Shown here one piece after another: positions 38,899 to 47,439 of a stretch of DNA of 64,000 nucleotides. The stretch is taken from positions 1,922,001 to 1,986,000 of the forward strand of contig NZ_CP045417.1 of the NCBI RefSeq assembly GCF_009363755.1, in the 5' to 3' direction. Made by a program: the position numbers and the translations under genes. Under the pieces are notes generated by a model. The model was not told the origin of the DNA, did no database searches, and saw only the letters and a program-made list of their open reading frames with translations. The stretch comes from Halomonas sp. THAF5a. Its GTDB lineage: Bacteria > Pseudomonadota > Gammaproteobacteria > Pseudomonadales > Halomonadaceae. The first letter of the stretch is position 1. The number at the start of each line of letters is the position of its first letter.

Positions 38899-40170
38899 AT
38901 GCCAGCCGCCCTTCCCCTGCCGCTCTCCACCCCCAACCGCAACCTGGTGCGGCTGACCATCGTGCGCGGTATCACCTGGACCGGCTTTCTCGCCGCCATC
39001 ATCTTCGGCATCGAACTACTGGGCTTCTCGCTGCAAGTGCCCGCGGTGATCGCGGTGATCGTCACCATGGGCATGATCAATATCGCCACCTGGTGGCGGC
39101 TGGGGCGCCCCCGGGCGGTGACCCACCAGGAGTACCTCGGCCACCTGATGATCGACGTCACGGGGCTGACGCTGCTCTTCTACTTCACCGGCGGCGCCCA
39201 CAACCCTTTCATCAACTACTACCTGGTGCCGGTGACCATCGCCGCGGCTACCCTGCCCTGGCGCCACGCCTGGCTGATCGCCGCGGTCTCCATGGCCGCC
39301 TACAGCGCCCTGATGGTGGTCTACCAGCCGCTGCCACAGCTCGCCCAGGGCGATGGCACCGCCACGTTCGGCCTGCACAAGCTGGGCATGTGGCTGAACT
39401 TCGGCCTCTCGGCGGGGCTCGTGACCTTCTTCATCTTCAAGATGGCCCACGCCCTGCGCCGCCGGGACCAGGCGCTGTCGCGCACCCGCGAGGCGGCGCT
39501 GCGCAACGAGCAGGTGCTGGCGGTGGCCACCCAGGCCGCGGGCACCGCCCACGAGCTCGGCACGCCGCTCTCCACCATGGCGGTGCTGCTCGCCGAGATG
39601 CGCGAGGATGCCCGGGACGACCCGGCGCTGAGCCGTGACCTGGAGCTGCTGCGCCAGCAAGTCGACACCTGCAAGTCGCGCCTGCGCCACCTGGTGCAGA
39701 GCGCCGATCGCCGACGCATGGCCGAGCCCGAGGTCTGCGATGCCCAGGCGTGGCTCGCCGGGGTGGTGCAGCGCTGGCTGGTGCTGCGTCCCGACGTCAG
39801 CCACCGCCTGGAGGTCGCCGAGCGGCGCGACCCGCCCCGGCTGGCGGTGGACGCCACCCTCGACCAGGCGCTGACCAACCTGCTCAACAACGCCGCCGAC
39901 GCCAACCCCGACGACATCGTCATCCGCCTGGAGTGGAACGGCGAGGAAGTGATCATCGACATCCGCGACCACGGCCCGGGCGTGGCGATGTCCATCGCCG
40001 ACCAGCTGGGCGAGACCTTCATCTCCACCAAGAGCAAGGGGCTCGGCATCGGCCTGTTCCTGACCCACGCCACCATCAACCGCTTCGGCGGCGGCGTGAG
40101 CCTGTACAACCACCCCGAGGGCGGCACCCTCACCGAGGTGATCCTGCCGCGCAGCCAGACGACGACCTGA
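38899..40170 (+). CDS. regB: RegB/PrrB-type redox sensor histidine kinase
   Basis: 423 residues. Membrane kinase that senses the redox state of the quinone pool and phosphorylates RegA. Six hydrophobic segments lie within residues 20-185, with the quinone-site motif GGAHNPF near 98. The H-box AHELGTPLSTM carries His218. The redox-active cysteine position of RegB is kept (DTCKSRLRHL, Cys258). The ATPase has NLLNNAADANP, DHGPGV and KGLGIGLFLTHA. GGAG precedes the ATG. It is 34 nt upstream of regA. Confidence 0.92.
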   Translation: MPAALPLPLSTPNRNLVRLTIVRGITWTGFLAAIIFGIELLGFSLQVPAVIAVIVTMGMINIATWWRLGRPRAVTHQEYLGHLMIDVTGLTLLFYFTGGAHNPFINYYLVPVTIAAATLPWRHAWLIAAVSMAAYSALMVVYQPLPQLAQGDGTATFGLHKLGMWLNFGLSAGLVTFFIFKMAHALRRRDQALSRTREAALRNEQVLAVATQAAGTAHELGTPLSTMAVLLAEMREDARDDPALSRDLELLRQQVDTCKSRLRHLVQSADRRRMAEPEVCDAQAWLAGVVQRWLVLRPDVSHRLEVAERRDPPRLAVDATLDQALTNLLNNAADANPDDIVIRLEWNGEEVIIDIRDHGPGVAMSIADQLGETFISTKSKGLGIGLFLTHATINRFGGGVSLYNHPEGGTLTEVILPRSQTTT

Positions 40171-40204
40171 CGGCTCCGGGACTCCCCGACCCTGCGAGGA
40201 CGAC

Positions 40205-40744
40205 ATGCAAGAGACCGCCGAACGCCTGCTGATCATCGACGACGACGAGATGTTCTGCCACGTGCTCGACCGGGCGCTGACGCGCCGCGGCTTCGAGGTG
40301 ATGGTGGCCCACGACGCCGCCCAGGCGCTCTCCCTGGCGCGGCGCCACCAGCCCCAGCTGGCCACCCTGGACCTCAAGCTGGAGAACGAGTCGGGCCTGA
40401 AGCTACTGCCGGAGCTGCTGGAGCTGGTGCCGACCTGCCGGGTGATCGTGCTGACCGGCTACTCGAGCATCGCCACCGCGGTGGAGGCGATCAAGCTGGG
40501 TGCGGTGAACTACCTCTGCAAGCCGGCCGATGCCGACGAGGTGCTGGCCGCCCTCTCCCGGGAGGAGGGCGACCCGGAGCGGGAGGTGGCCGAGCACCCG
40601 CCGTCGATCAACCGCATCACCTGGGAGCACATACAGAAGGTGCTCCAGGAACACGACGGCAATATCTCCGCCACCGCGCGGGCGCTGGGCATGCACCGCC
40701 GCACCCTGCAGCGCAAGCTGCAGAAGCGCCCGGTCAGGCGCTAA
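40205..40744 (+). CDS. regA: RegA/PrrA-type response regulator
   Basis: 179 residues, the family's usual size. Receiver domain with the acidic pair in LLIIDDDEMF, phosphoacceptor Asp56 in ATLDLKLE, the switch Thr in VLTGYSS and the conserved Lys in YLCKPADADE. A short linker with a Pro pair leads to a Fis-like helix-turn-helix: EHIQKVLQEHDGNISATARALGMHRRTLQRKL. It is the partner of RegB and controls redox-responsive genes. Followed by the 8-bp repeat array. Confidence 0.93.
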   Translation: MQETAERLLIIDDDEMFCHVLDRALTRRGFEVMVAHDAAQALSLARRHQPQLATLDLKLENESGLKLLPELLELVPTCRVIVLTGYSSIATAVEAIKLGAVNYLCKPADADEVLAALSREEGDPEREVAEHPPSINRITWEHIQKVLQEHDGNISATARALGMHRRTLQRKLQKRPVRR

Positions 40745-40748
40745 GGCC

Positions 40749-40788
40749 GCCAAGCGGCCAAGCGGCCAAGCGGCCAAGCGGCCAAGCG
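40749..40788. repeat. Five tandem copies of an 8-bp unit
   Basis: GCCAAGCG is repeated five times exactly, starting 4 nt after the regA stop, with a further GCC. It lies outside any coding frame. Such arrays can change copy number by slippage. Confidence 0.9.
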
Positions 40789-40818
40789 GCCCGCCATGGT
40801 TTGGTGTTCCCGTACAAA

Positions 40819-40854
40819 AGCCAACCCCGAAAGCCTCGGCCTTCGGGGTTGGCT
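40819..40854 (-). terminator. Terminator between regA and 3-hydroxybutyrate dehydrogenase
   Basis: A perfect 13-bp stem (AGCCAACCCCGAA at 40819-40831 with 40842-40854) and a 10-nt loop. On the minus strand it ends in TTTTG, so it best fits termination of the dehydrogenase gene; it could also stop regA transcripts. Confidence 0.8.
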
Positions 40855-40897
40855 TGTCGCTCGGCGCTTGGTGCTTGGTGCTCCCGGCGCAGCCGGG

Positions 40898-41668
40898 CTA
40901 TTGAGCCGTCCAGCCCAGGTCGATGTTCCAGCTCGCCCCGGTGACGGCGCCGGCCTGGTCGGAGGCCAGATAGCCGACCAGGGACGCGACCTCCGAGGGC
41001 TCGATCAGCCGCTTCACGGCGGCGTTCTTGAGCATGACGTTCTCGATCACCGCCTGCTCCTCCATGCCGTGCATCTTCGCCTGGTCGGCGATCTGGTTAT
41101 CGACCAGCGGCGTCTTCACGTAGGCGGGGCAGATGGCGTTGGCGGTGATGCCCTGGCCGCCGCCCTCCAGCGCCGCGGTCTTGGTCAGGCCGATCATGCC
41201 GTGCTTGGCGCTGATGTAGGCGGCCTTGCCCGGCGAGGCCACCTGGGCGTGCACCGAGGCGATGTTGACGACACGGCCCCAGCCGCTCTCGCGCATGCTC
41301 GGCCACACCGCCTGGGTGAGCAGGAAGGGGGCGGTGAGCATCAGGTCGATGATCTGGCGCCACTTCGCCTCGGGGAAGCTCTCGATGGGCGAGACGTGCT
41401 GGATCCCCGCGTTGTTGACCAGGATATCCACGCGTCCGAAGCGCTTGATGGCCTCCGCTGCCGCCGCCCGGCAGGCCTCGCCGTCGGTCAGGTCGGCCTG
41501 GAAGAAGGCCGCGCCGGCGCGCTCGGCGACCTCCTTGCCGGCCGGATTGAAATCCACGGCCAGCACCTGGAGACCCTGCTCGCAGAAGTGGCGGACCACG
41601 GCCTCGCCGATGCCGCTGCTGGTGCCGGTGACCAGGGCGACGCGGGGGGTGGAAGCGTTGGCGGTCAT
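40898..41668 (-). CDS. 3-hydroxybutyrate dehydrogenase
   Basis: 256 residues, NAD-dependent SDR that oxidises (R)-3-hydroxybutyrate to acetoacetate, a step of polyhydroxybutyrate breakdown. Motifs: VTGTSSGIGEAV, LVNNAGIQHVSPIESFP (a segment typical of the family), IASVHAQVASPGKAAYISAKHGM with the catalytic Ser, Tyr and Lys, and AICPAYVKTPLVDNQI, the substrate loop. GAGGAG precedes the ATG. The product could feed the CoA-transferase at 44855-46290. Confidence 0.92.
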   Translation of the reverse strand: MTANASTPRVALVTGTSSGIGEAVVRHFCEQGLQVLAVDFNPAGKEVAERAGAAFFQADLTDGEACRAAAAEAIKRFGRVDILVNNAGIQHVSPIESFPEAKWRQIIDLMLTAPFLLTQAVWPSMRESGWGRVVNIASVHAQVASPGKAAYISAKHGMIGLTKTAALEGGGQGITANAICPAYVKTPLVDNQIADQAKMHGMEEQAVIENVMLKNAAVKRLIEPSEVASLVGYLASDQAGAVTGASWNIDLGWTAQ

Positions 41669-41817
41669 GCGTGACTCCTCTTGTGGGATCGTCCAGGGGG
41701 GCTCGGAGAGTGCCCGACCCGCCCCGGGCCCGTGGATAGGGTGTTGTGGTTATCGTCGCGCGCATGGGGGTGGCGCTGCCCCACCAGCATAAGGCGAATG
41801 ACGCAGTGCGTCATCCC

Positions 41818-42297
41818 TCAGGAGGCGGGCTCGACGGGGGTCATGACCCGCTCCATCAGCTGCTGCGCGAGCCGGCTCGCGGCCTGGCGGGAATCGAGGT
41901 CGGAGAGGTCCGAAAGCAGCCCGCAGCGCCAGCAGCCCGACGGTGCCTCCGGGCCGCCATCATCGTGTTCGGCGCGGGGCCCCTCGCTTTCCTCGACCAG
42001 CGGCTCCCAGGCGAAAGGGTAGCGCCCCGAGGGCAGCACGAGGGTCAGCTGAGGCGCGTCGGGCGATGCGGCCTCGTCGTCGGGGACAAGCACCAGCGAC
42101 AGGGAAACAGGGGTGACCAGGGCGCCGAGCAGGCCGGGGCGCCCATCGGGGAGCGCATGGGGCTGGAAGCAGAGCGCATCCGCGGCGAGGCGCGGATTGA
42201 AGTGGGGCTCGGCCTTGGCGGCCTTGAGGTGGCGGCGGGTCCAGGCCTCGGCCAGGTGGGCCAGCCGCGCATACTGGACGGCACTCAATGCCTGCAT
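41818..42297 (-). CDS. HybE-like protein
   Basis: 159 residues from ATG 42297 with GGAGGA 4 nt upstream. The sequence pattern fits the NiFe-hydrogenase assembly chaperone HybE family: NPRLAADALCFQPHALPDG, LLGALVTPVSLSLVLVP (in place of the usual vLvTPWfmnLvLlP), LPSGRYPF, and a cysteine in the C-terminal CGLLSDLSDLDS. It is short, cytoplasmic and has no membrane segment. No hydrogenase gene is present in the window, so a role outside hydrogenase maturation is possible. Divergent from the inositol-monophosphatase-like gene. Confidence 0.65.
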   Translation of the reverse strand: MQALSAVQYARLAHLAEAWTRRHLKAAKAEPHFNPRLAADALCFQPHALPDGRPGLLGALVTPVSLSLVLVPDDEAASPDAPQLTLVLPSGRYPFAWEPLVEESEGPRAEHDDGGPEAPSGCWRCGLLSDLSDLDSRQAASRLAQQLMERVMTPVEPAS

Positions 42298-42458
42298 GGT
42301 GTCCTCCGGTTCGGCGAGGCCGCCAGTATAGTCGCCATGGCAGGCGTCCCGCATCGGGCCTCGTCCCTCGAACCGACGCCCCGGCCGGTCGGCAGCGGCC
42401 CGGCGAGCTGCTAGCATGAAGCCGTTCGCCCCCCCACACGAGCCGCCGAGGAGCCGCC

Positions 42459-43277
42459 ATGACCCCCGCCCAGCGACTGGAGATCGCCGTCGATATCGCC
42501 CGCGAGGCCGGCCAGATGATCGTCGCGGCCCGCGAGGGTCAGGCCTACGGCCATCGCTACAAGCACGGCCACGAGCTGGTCACCGACGCCGACGTCGAGG
42601 TGGACACGCGCATCGGCGAGCGGCTCCAGGCGCACTTCGCCGATGAGGCGCGCCTCAGCGAGGAGCTGGCCCCCGACCGCGAGGTGCTCTCCCGACCCCA
42701 GGCGCTGTGGGTGGTGGACCCCATCGACGGCACGGTCAACTTCGCCCACGGCCTGCGTCACGTGGCGGTCTCCATCGCCTGGTCGAGTGCGGGTCGGCCG
42801 CGCCTCGGGGTCGTGCACGCCCCCTTCCTGGGCGAGACCTTCACCGCCCTGGAGGGCCAGGGCGCCTGGTGCAACGGGGAGCCGATCCGCGCCGGCCGTG
42901 CCCACGACCTCTCCCGCTGCCTAGTCGGCACCGGCTTTCCCTACCGTCGCGACAGCCGCCCGCCGCTGATGCGCCGCCTCACCGCGGTGCTCGGTCACTG
43001 CCAGGACATCCGGCGCAACGGCTCGGCCGCCCTCGACCTGTGCGACGTCGCCTGCGGCCGCCTGGATGCCTACTACGAGAGCGTCTCGCCCTGGGACTGC
43101 GCCGCGGGCCTGCTGATCGCCCGGGAGGCCGGCGCCCGCACCGGGCATCTCTACCCCGTCCCGCCGGGCATCCCGGAGGGGCTCTACGGCGAGAACCTGC
43201 TGGTCACCGCGCCCGGGGTCCACGACGCCCTGGGCGACCTGCTGCGCCGCGCCGACGCCGGCGAGATCGCGCTCTAG
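42459..43277 (+). CDS. Inositol-monophosphatase family phosphatase
   Basis: 272 residues. Metal-dependent phosphatase of the IMPase/SuhB/HisN/CysQ fold. Metal-binding motifs: SEELAPD (Glu), WVVDPIDGTVNFAHG (DPxDGT) and SPWDCAAGLLIAREAGA (WDxAAG). GAGGAG precedes the ATG. The sequence does not match SuhB closely enough to assign a substrate; histidinol-phosphate, 3'-phosphoadenosine phosphate or inositol phosphate are all possible. Confidence 0.85.
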   Translation: MTPAQRLEIAVDIAREAGQMIVAAREGQAYGHRYKHGHELVTDADVEVDTRIGERLQAHFADEARLSEELAPDREVLSRPQALWVVDPIDGTVNFAHGLRHVAVSIAWSSAGRPRLGVVHAPFLGETFTALEGQGAWCNGEPIRAGRAHDLSRCLVGTGFPYRRDSRPPLMRRLTAVLGHCQDIRRNGSAALDLCDVACGRLDAYYESVSPWDCAAGLLIAREAGARTGHLYPVPPGIPEGLYGENLLVTAPGVHDALGDLLRRADAGEIAL

Positions 43278-43433
43278 CCGCGTCGCGGGCCGCCTGCGGC
43301 GAGCCTCGATAGCGGCTCGCCATCGCCTGCCAAGGCGACGACTATTGGCGTCGGGCCGCGCGCTCCTTCACAATGTGCCCCTTCCTTACCCATCATCCAT
43401 TGCCACGCACCTCGCCGTGCCAGGAGCCACTTC

Positions 43434-43703
43434 ATGTTCGTCGTCATCTTCGGCCGTCCCGCCTGCCCCTTCTGCGTCCGCGCCAAGTCGCTGGCCGAGC
43501 GGCTCGAGAGCGCCGGCGCCATCGAGGGCCACCGCTACGTCGACATCCAGGTCGAGGGCATCACCAAGGCCGACCTGGAGAAGACCATCGGTCAGCCGGT
43601 GCACACCGTGCCCCAGATCTTCGTCGACCAGACCCCCATCGGCGGCTTCACCGAGTTCGACCAGTACGTGCGCGACAACGCCCTGCTGGCGGCCAGCGTC
43701 TGA
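43434..43703 (+). CDS. grxA: Glutaredoxin 1
   Basis: 89 residues. Glutathione-dependent thiol-disulfide oxidoreductase. VIFGRPACPFCVRAKSLAERL holds the CPFC active site, and YVDIQVEGITKADL, TVPQIFVDQ and IGGFTEFD are diagnostic of GrxA (reductant of ribonucleotide reductase). GGAG lies 8 nt before the ATG. A terminator follows. Confidence 0.93.
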   Translation: MFVVIFGRPACPFCVRAKSLAERLESAGAIEGHRYVDIQVEGITKADLEKTIGQPVHTVPQIFVDQTPIGGFTEFDQYVRDNALLAASV

Positions 43704-43726
43704 CCCCCGCCCGCCGGTCGTCCTCG

Positions 43727-43755
43727 ACGCCGCCACCCTCCCGGGGTGGCGGCGT
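43727..43755 (+). terminator. Terminator after grxA
   Basis: A 12-bp stem (ACGCCGCCACCC at 43727-43738 with 43744-43755) and a short loop, followed on the plus strand by TTGCGTT. It lies 24 nt after the grxA stop. Confidence 0.75.
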
Positions 43756-43892
43756 TTGCGTTACGGGGCCCGCCGCCGGCCTGCGTCTTTCCCGCGTTGA
43801 ATCGGCGCCGGGCCGCGCTGCCTATACTGCGGGCTCAAACGACACAAGAATCGGATCACGCGCGCGGGGCATCACGACGGGGGAACGGCACG

Positions 43893-44660
43893 ATGCAACG
43901 GGAAGAGTTCGTCCAGCAGCTGTGGCTGGACTACGTCCATCACCATCCTGATGTCGGCGGCCTGCGGCTCTGGCCGGTGGAGACGCCGGCGGAGTACCTG
44001 GCGATCCTGACCCTCAACCACGGCCCCTGGGCCATGGAGGCGCTGATTCCCACCCTGGTGCGCTTCGGCTATCGCCCCCAGCAGCGCTACGGCATGGCCG
44101 ACCGAGGCCTGCTCGCCACCCTGCTCAGCGCCCCGGACGACGGTGGCTGGATCCTGCTCGCCGAGCTGCAGCTGGGCACCCTGTCCCGGGCGCCCAGGGA
44201 GCGCCTGAAGACGCTGGTGGCCGACGCCGACCCGCGGGAAGCGCGCAGCCAGGCGCTCTTCTGCCACGGGCGCCCCTGGCCGATGCCCGACTGGGACACC
44301 TACCAGGCCCTGCACCAGGCACACCCCCTGGCCGGCTGGCTCACGGTGATGGGGCCGCGCGTTCACCACGTCGGCTTCGACTGCCAGCGGCTGGGCCAGG
44401 ATATCCAGGCCCTCGACGGCCGGCTGCGCCAGGCCGGTCTCGCCGTCTGCGACGATCGCCTCCGCGGCCTTTTCCCCGTCTCGCCGCTGCTCGACTACCG
44501 CTTCTACGCCACCCGCTCCCAGCGTCTGGCCTTCGCCGAGGGCGATGAGCACCGCATCGGCCTCGGAGGCCTGGCGCTGGTCCAGAAGCAGGTCAGCGCC
44601 AATCAGGAGCGTGCCGCCGAGCTGCTGCTGCCGCACCACACCCGTTGCGAACTCACCTGA
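43893..44660 (+). CDS. DUF1338 (HglS-related) protein
   Basis: 255 residues from ATG 43893, with a GGGGGA ribosome site. Sequence fits DUF1338, relatives of the 2-oxoadipate dioxygenase/decarboxylase HglS: LTLNHGPWAMEALIPTL with a conserved His, GYRPQQRYGM, VHHVGFDC with the second His, and DYRFYATRSQRLAFAEGDEH near the end, where an acidic metal ligand is expected. It belongs to the shorter branch of the family, so the substrate may differ from 2-oxoadipate. Confidence 0.75.
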   Translation: MQREEFVQQLWLDYVHHHPDVGGLRLWPVETPAEYLAILTLNHGPWAMEALIPTLVRFGYRPQQRYGMADRGLLATLLSAPDDGGWILLAELQLGTLSRAPRERLKTLVADADPREARSQALFCHGRPWPMPDWDTYQALHQAHPLAGWLTVMGPRVHHVGFDCQRLGQDIQALDGRLRQAGLAVCDDRLRGLFPVSPLLDYRFYATRSQRLAFAEGDEHRIGLGGLALVQKQVSANQERAAELLLPHHTRCELT

Positions 44661-44668
44661 GCCGGTTC

Positions 44669-44689
44669 ATCCACAGAATCTGTGGATAA
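44669..44689. other. Palindrome with DnaA-box-like sequence
   Basis: ATCCACAGA-A-TCTGTGGAT is a perfect 9-bp inverted repeat (44669-44687). Its right arm extends to TGTGGATAA (44681-44689), an exact DnaA-box match on the minus strand. It lies just after the DUF1338 stop and may simply be a small hairpin. Confidence 0.35.
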
Positions 44690-44787
44690 CGCTGTGCATC
44701 ACCCCGGGGAAAGCCGCGGCGCCCCGGATGAACGGGGCCGCGGCCCACCCTGATCAGTTTTTCGGCAGCGCGCGGGGCGCCCAACGA

Positions 44788-44818
44788 CGACGGCCCGGAC
44801 GCAGGGTCCGGGCCGTCG
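44788..44818. terminator. Terminator between the convergent DUF1338 and CoA-transferase genes
   Basis: A perfect 13-bp stem (CGACGGCCCGGAC at 44788-44800 with 44806-44818) and a 5-nt loop lies between two convergent genes. There is no clear T tract on either side, so it may act in both directions with modest strength. Confidence 0.6.
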
Positions 44819-44854
44819 AAGGTTGTGCGCCCTCATCCGAGGCGCCGCGGCGGA

Positions 44855-45517
44855 TCACTCGTCGAAAGTCATCTCCGGCACGTGCTCCGGCACCACCAGC
44901 TTGCCGGCGGTCAGCTCCTTGATCTCCTCGACGGAGACGCCCGGGGCGCGCTCCTTGAGGTGGAAGGCGCCGTCTTTGATCTCGAGGTAGGCGAGATCGG
45001 TGAGCACGCGGTTGATGCAGCCCGCGCCGGTCAGCGGCAGGTTGCACGACTCCAAGAGCTTGGACTCGCCATGCTTGGAGGCATGGGTCATGGTGCAGAT
45101 GATGTTCTCGGCGCCTGCCACCAGGTCCATGGCGCCGCCCATGCCCTTGATCAGCTTGCCCGGGATCATCCAGGAGGCGATGTTGCCGTTCTGGTCGACC
45201 TCGAAGGCGCCGAGCACCGTCAGGTCGACGTGGCCGCCGCGGATCATCGCGAAGGACTCGGCGGAGGAGAAGATCGCCGCGCCCGGCCGGGCGGTGACGG
45301 TCTGCTTGCCGGCGTTGATCATGTCGGGATCGACCTCCTCCTCGGTGGGGAAGCGCCCCATGCCGAGCAGGCCGTTCTCGGACTGCAGCATCACGTCGAT
45401 GCCGTCGGGGATATAGTTGGCCACCAGGGTCGGGATGCCGATGCCCAGGTTGACGTAGAAACCGTCTTCGAGCTCGCGCGCCACGCGCTGTGCCATCTGT
45501 TCGCGGGTGAGTGCCAT
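44855..45517 (-). CDS. scoB: 3-oxoacid (acetoacetate) CoA-transferase, beta subunit
   Basis: 220 residues. With ScoA it moves CoA from succinyl-CoA or acetyl-CoA to acetoacetate. It opens LTREQMAQRVARELEDG, then YVNLGIGIPTLVANYIP and the catalytic Glu in SENGLLGMG. GGHVDLTVLGAFEVD and MGGAMDLVAGA are family stretches. Lies 71 nt after scoA and is probably co-transcribed with it. Confidence 0.92.
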   Translation of the reverse strand: MALTREQMAQRVARELEDGFYVNLGIGIPTLVANYIPDGIDVMLQSENGLLGMGRFPTEEEVDPDMINAGKQTVTARPGAAIFSSAESFAMIRGGHVDLTVLGAFEVDQNGNIASWMIPGKLIKGMGGAMDLVAGAENIICTMTHASKHGESKLLESCNLPLTGAGCINRVLTDLAYLEIKDGAFHLKERAPGVSVEEIKELTAGKLVVPEHVPEMTFDE

Positions 45518-45588
45518 CGTGTTGCCTCTTGTAGGTCGGGGGAAGCGGAAAAGCGCCGGCCATCGCCGGTGGTCACGTGCGGGGCGCC

Positions 45589-46290
45589 TCAGCCCTCGCG
45601 CACGGTACGCTTCTCGATGCGCTTCTCGAAGGTGCCCTGGATGATGCGGTCGACGTAGATGCCCGGGGTGTGGATCTGGTCCGGCTTGAGCTCGCCCGGT
45701 TCGACGATCTCCTCGACCTCGACCACGGTGATCTTGCCCGCGGTGGCGGCCATCGGGTTGAAGTTCTGGGCGGTGTCGCGGTAGACGACGTTGCCGTAGC
45801 GGTCGGCCTTCCAGCCCTTGATGATGGCGAAGTCGCCGACCACCGACTCCTCGAGGATGTAGTGGCGGCCGTTGAACTCGCGCACCTCCTTGCCCTCGCC
45901 GATCGGCGTGCCGTAGCCGGTGGCGGTGTAGAAGGCGGGAATGCCGGCGCCGCCGGCGCGCATCTTCTCGGCCAGGGTGCCCTGGGGGGTCAGCACCACC
46001 TCGATCTCCTCGTTGAGCATCTGCTGCTCGAACAGGGCGTTCTCGCCGACGTAGGAGGCATGGATCTTGCGGATCTGCTTGTCCTCCAGCAGCAGCCCCA
46101 GGCCGAAGCCGTCCACGCCGCAGTTGTTGGACCACACCGTCAGGTCCTTCACGCCGCGGCGCTTGATCTCCGCGATCAGGTTCTCGGGGATGCCGCAGAG
46201 GCCGAAACCGCCGGCGATCACGGTCATGCCGCTCTCGATGCCGTCCATTGCCTCTTCGTAGGAAGTCACACGCTTGTCGAATCCGGCCAT
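45589..46290 (-). CDS. scoA: 3-oxoacid (acetoacetate) CoA-transferase, alpha subunit
   Basis: 233 residues. Partner of ScoB. Motifs: [16 protein letters not shown] (CoA-binding glycine-rich loop), [39 protein letters not shown] and [15 protein letters not shown]. First gene of the pair, divergent from a LysR regulator across a 171-bp gap that probably holds the shared control site. Fits use of acetoacetate from 3-hydroxybutyrate. Confidence 0.93.
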   Translation of the reverse strand: MAGFDKRVTSYEEAMDGIESGMTVIAGGFGLCGIPENLIAEIKRRGVKDLTVWSNNCGVDGFGLGLLLEDKQIRKIHASYVGENALFEQQMLNEEIEVVLTPQGTLAEKMRAGGAGIPAFYTATGYGTPIGEGKEVREFNGRHYILEESVVGDFAIIKGWKADRYGNVVYRDTAQNFNPMAATAGKITVVEVEEIVEPGELKPDQIHTPGIYVDRIIQGTFEKRIEKRTVREG

Positions 46291-46414
46291 CGTGGCGCCT
46301 CGCGTTGTTGTAGAGAGTGGTGGGATGGGGACAACGGTGAACTCCGGGAGTCCCGTTGGCAGAGTGTCAGGCCAGTGTTGCGCCTGCCAATATATTTGTT
46401 AAGTTTGTTTTATT

Positions 46415-46426
46415 TATCGATTGATA
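46415..46426. promoter_or_regulatory. Candidate LysR binding site between scoA and the LysR gene
   Basis: TATC-GATT-GATA is a perfect inverted repeat in an AT-rich stretch of the divergent region, 35 nt before the LysR start. Size and setting suit a LysR-type operator. Confidence 0.4.
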
Positions 46427-46461
46427 TGATTGCCTCATAAATTGGACCTTGGTAGCACGCC

Positions 46462-47367
46462 ATGACCGTCAAGCAACTGCGCGCCTTCCTCGCCGTGGCG
46501 CGAACGCTGAGCTTCACCCAGGCCTGCGAGCACATGCACCTCTCCCAGCCGGCGCTGAGCCTGGCGATCAAGGGACTCGAGGAGAGCCTGGGCGGCCGCC
46601 TGCTGGTCCGCAGTACCCGCAGCGTGCGCCTCACCCCCGAGGGCGAGTCGCTGGTCCCGCTGGCCAAGCGGCTGATCGCCGAGTGGGACAACACCGAGGA
46701 GCTGCTGCGCCAGCGCTTCACCCTGCAGCTCGGGCGCCTGGCGGTGGCCACCATGCCGTCGTTCGCCAGCAACCTGCTGCCGCCGGCGCTGCGGGTCTTT
46801 CGCCAGCGCCACCCCAAGGTCAACGTCACGGTCCACGACGTGATCAACGAGCAGGTGATCGAGATGGTGCGCGCCCGCCAGGTCGAGCTGGGGCTGGTGT
46901 TCGAACCCGAGGCCACCGGCAGCCTCTCCTTCGCGCCGCTCTTTCGCGACCGTTTCGTCGCCGTGGTGCCGGCCGACTCCCGGCTGGCCGACCGGCCGAG
47001 CCTCGACTGGGCCACCCTGATGACCCGTAACTTCATCGCGCTGCAGCGCCCCTCCATGGTGCGCCGGCTGCTTGAGCAGGCCCTGGAGGGACGTGACCTG
47101 GTGCTGCCGGCGACCTTCGAGTGCCACCAGCTCGCCACGGTGGGCCGCATGGTTTCAAGCGGCCTGGGCGTCAGCGCCGTGCCGTCGCTGTGCATCGAGC
47201 AGATGCAGGAACTCGGCGCCATCTGCGTGCCGCTGGAGGATCCGGTCATCGAGCGCGACGTCGGCGTGCTGACCTGGAACCGCCACGAGCTCTCCATCGC
47301 CGCCCTGGCCCTGCAGCGAGTGCTGGCGGAGACCATCCGCCCCCCGACGCTCATCGCGCACCGCTGA
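46462..47367 (+). CDS. LysR-family transcriptional regulator (next to scoAB)
   Basis: 301 residues. N-terminal helix-turn-helix: MTVKQLRAFLAVARTLSFTQ, LSQPALSLAIKGLEESLGG. Effector domain from about residue 90 (LAVATMPSFASNLLPPAL, GLVFEPEATG), typical LysR length. It is divergent from scoA, so it probably controls the CoA-transferase genes, perhaps with acetoacetate or a related acid as signal. The ribosome site is weak. Confidence 0.9.
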   Translation: MTVKQLRAFLAVARTLSFTQACEHMHLSQPALSLAIKGLEESLGGRLLVRSTRSVRLTPEGESLVPLAKRLIAEWDNTEELLRQRFTLQLGRLAVATMPSFASNLLPPALRVFRQRHPKVNVTVHDVINEQVIEMVRARQVELGLVFEPEATGSLSFAPLFRDRFVAVVPADSRLADRPSLDWATLMTRNFIALQRPSMVRRLLEQALEGRDLVLPATFECHQLATVGRMVSSGLGVSAVPSLCIEQMQELGAICVPLEDPVIERDVGVLTWNRHELSIAALALQRVLAETIRPPTLIAHR

Positions 47368-47439
47368 GGGCTTCAGCTGGGCAGCGTGCGGCCGATCCAT
47401 TAGCATGAACGCCTCGTACACCCCGCCAAGGAGACCGGC

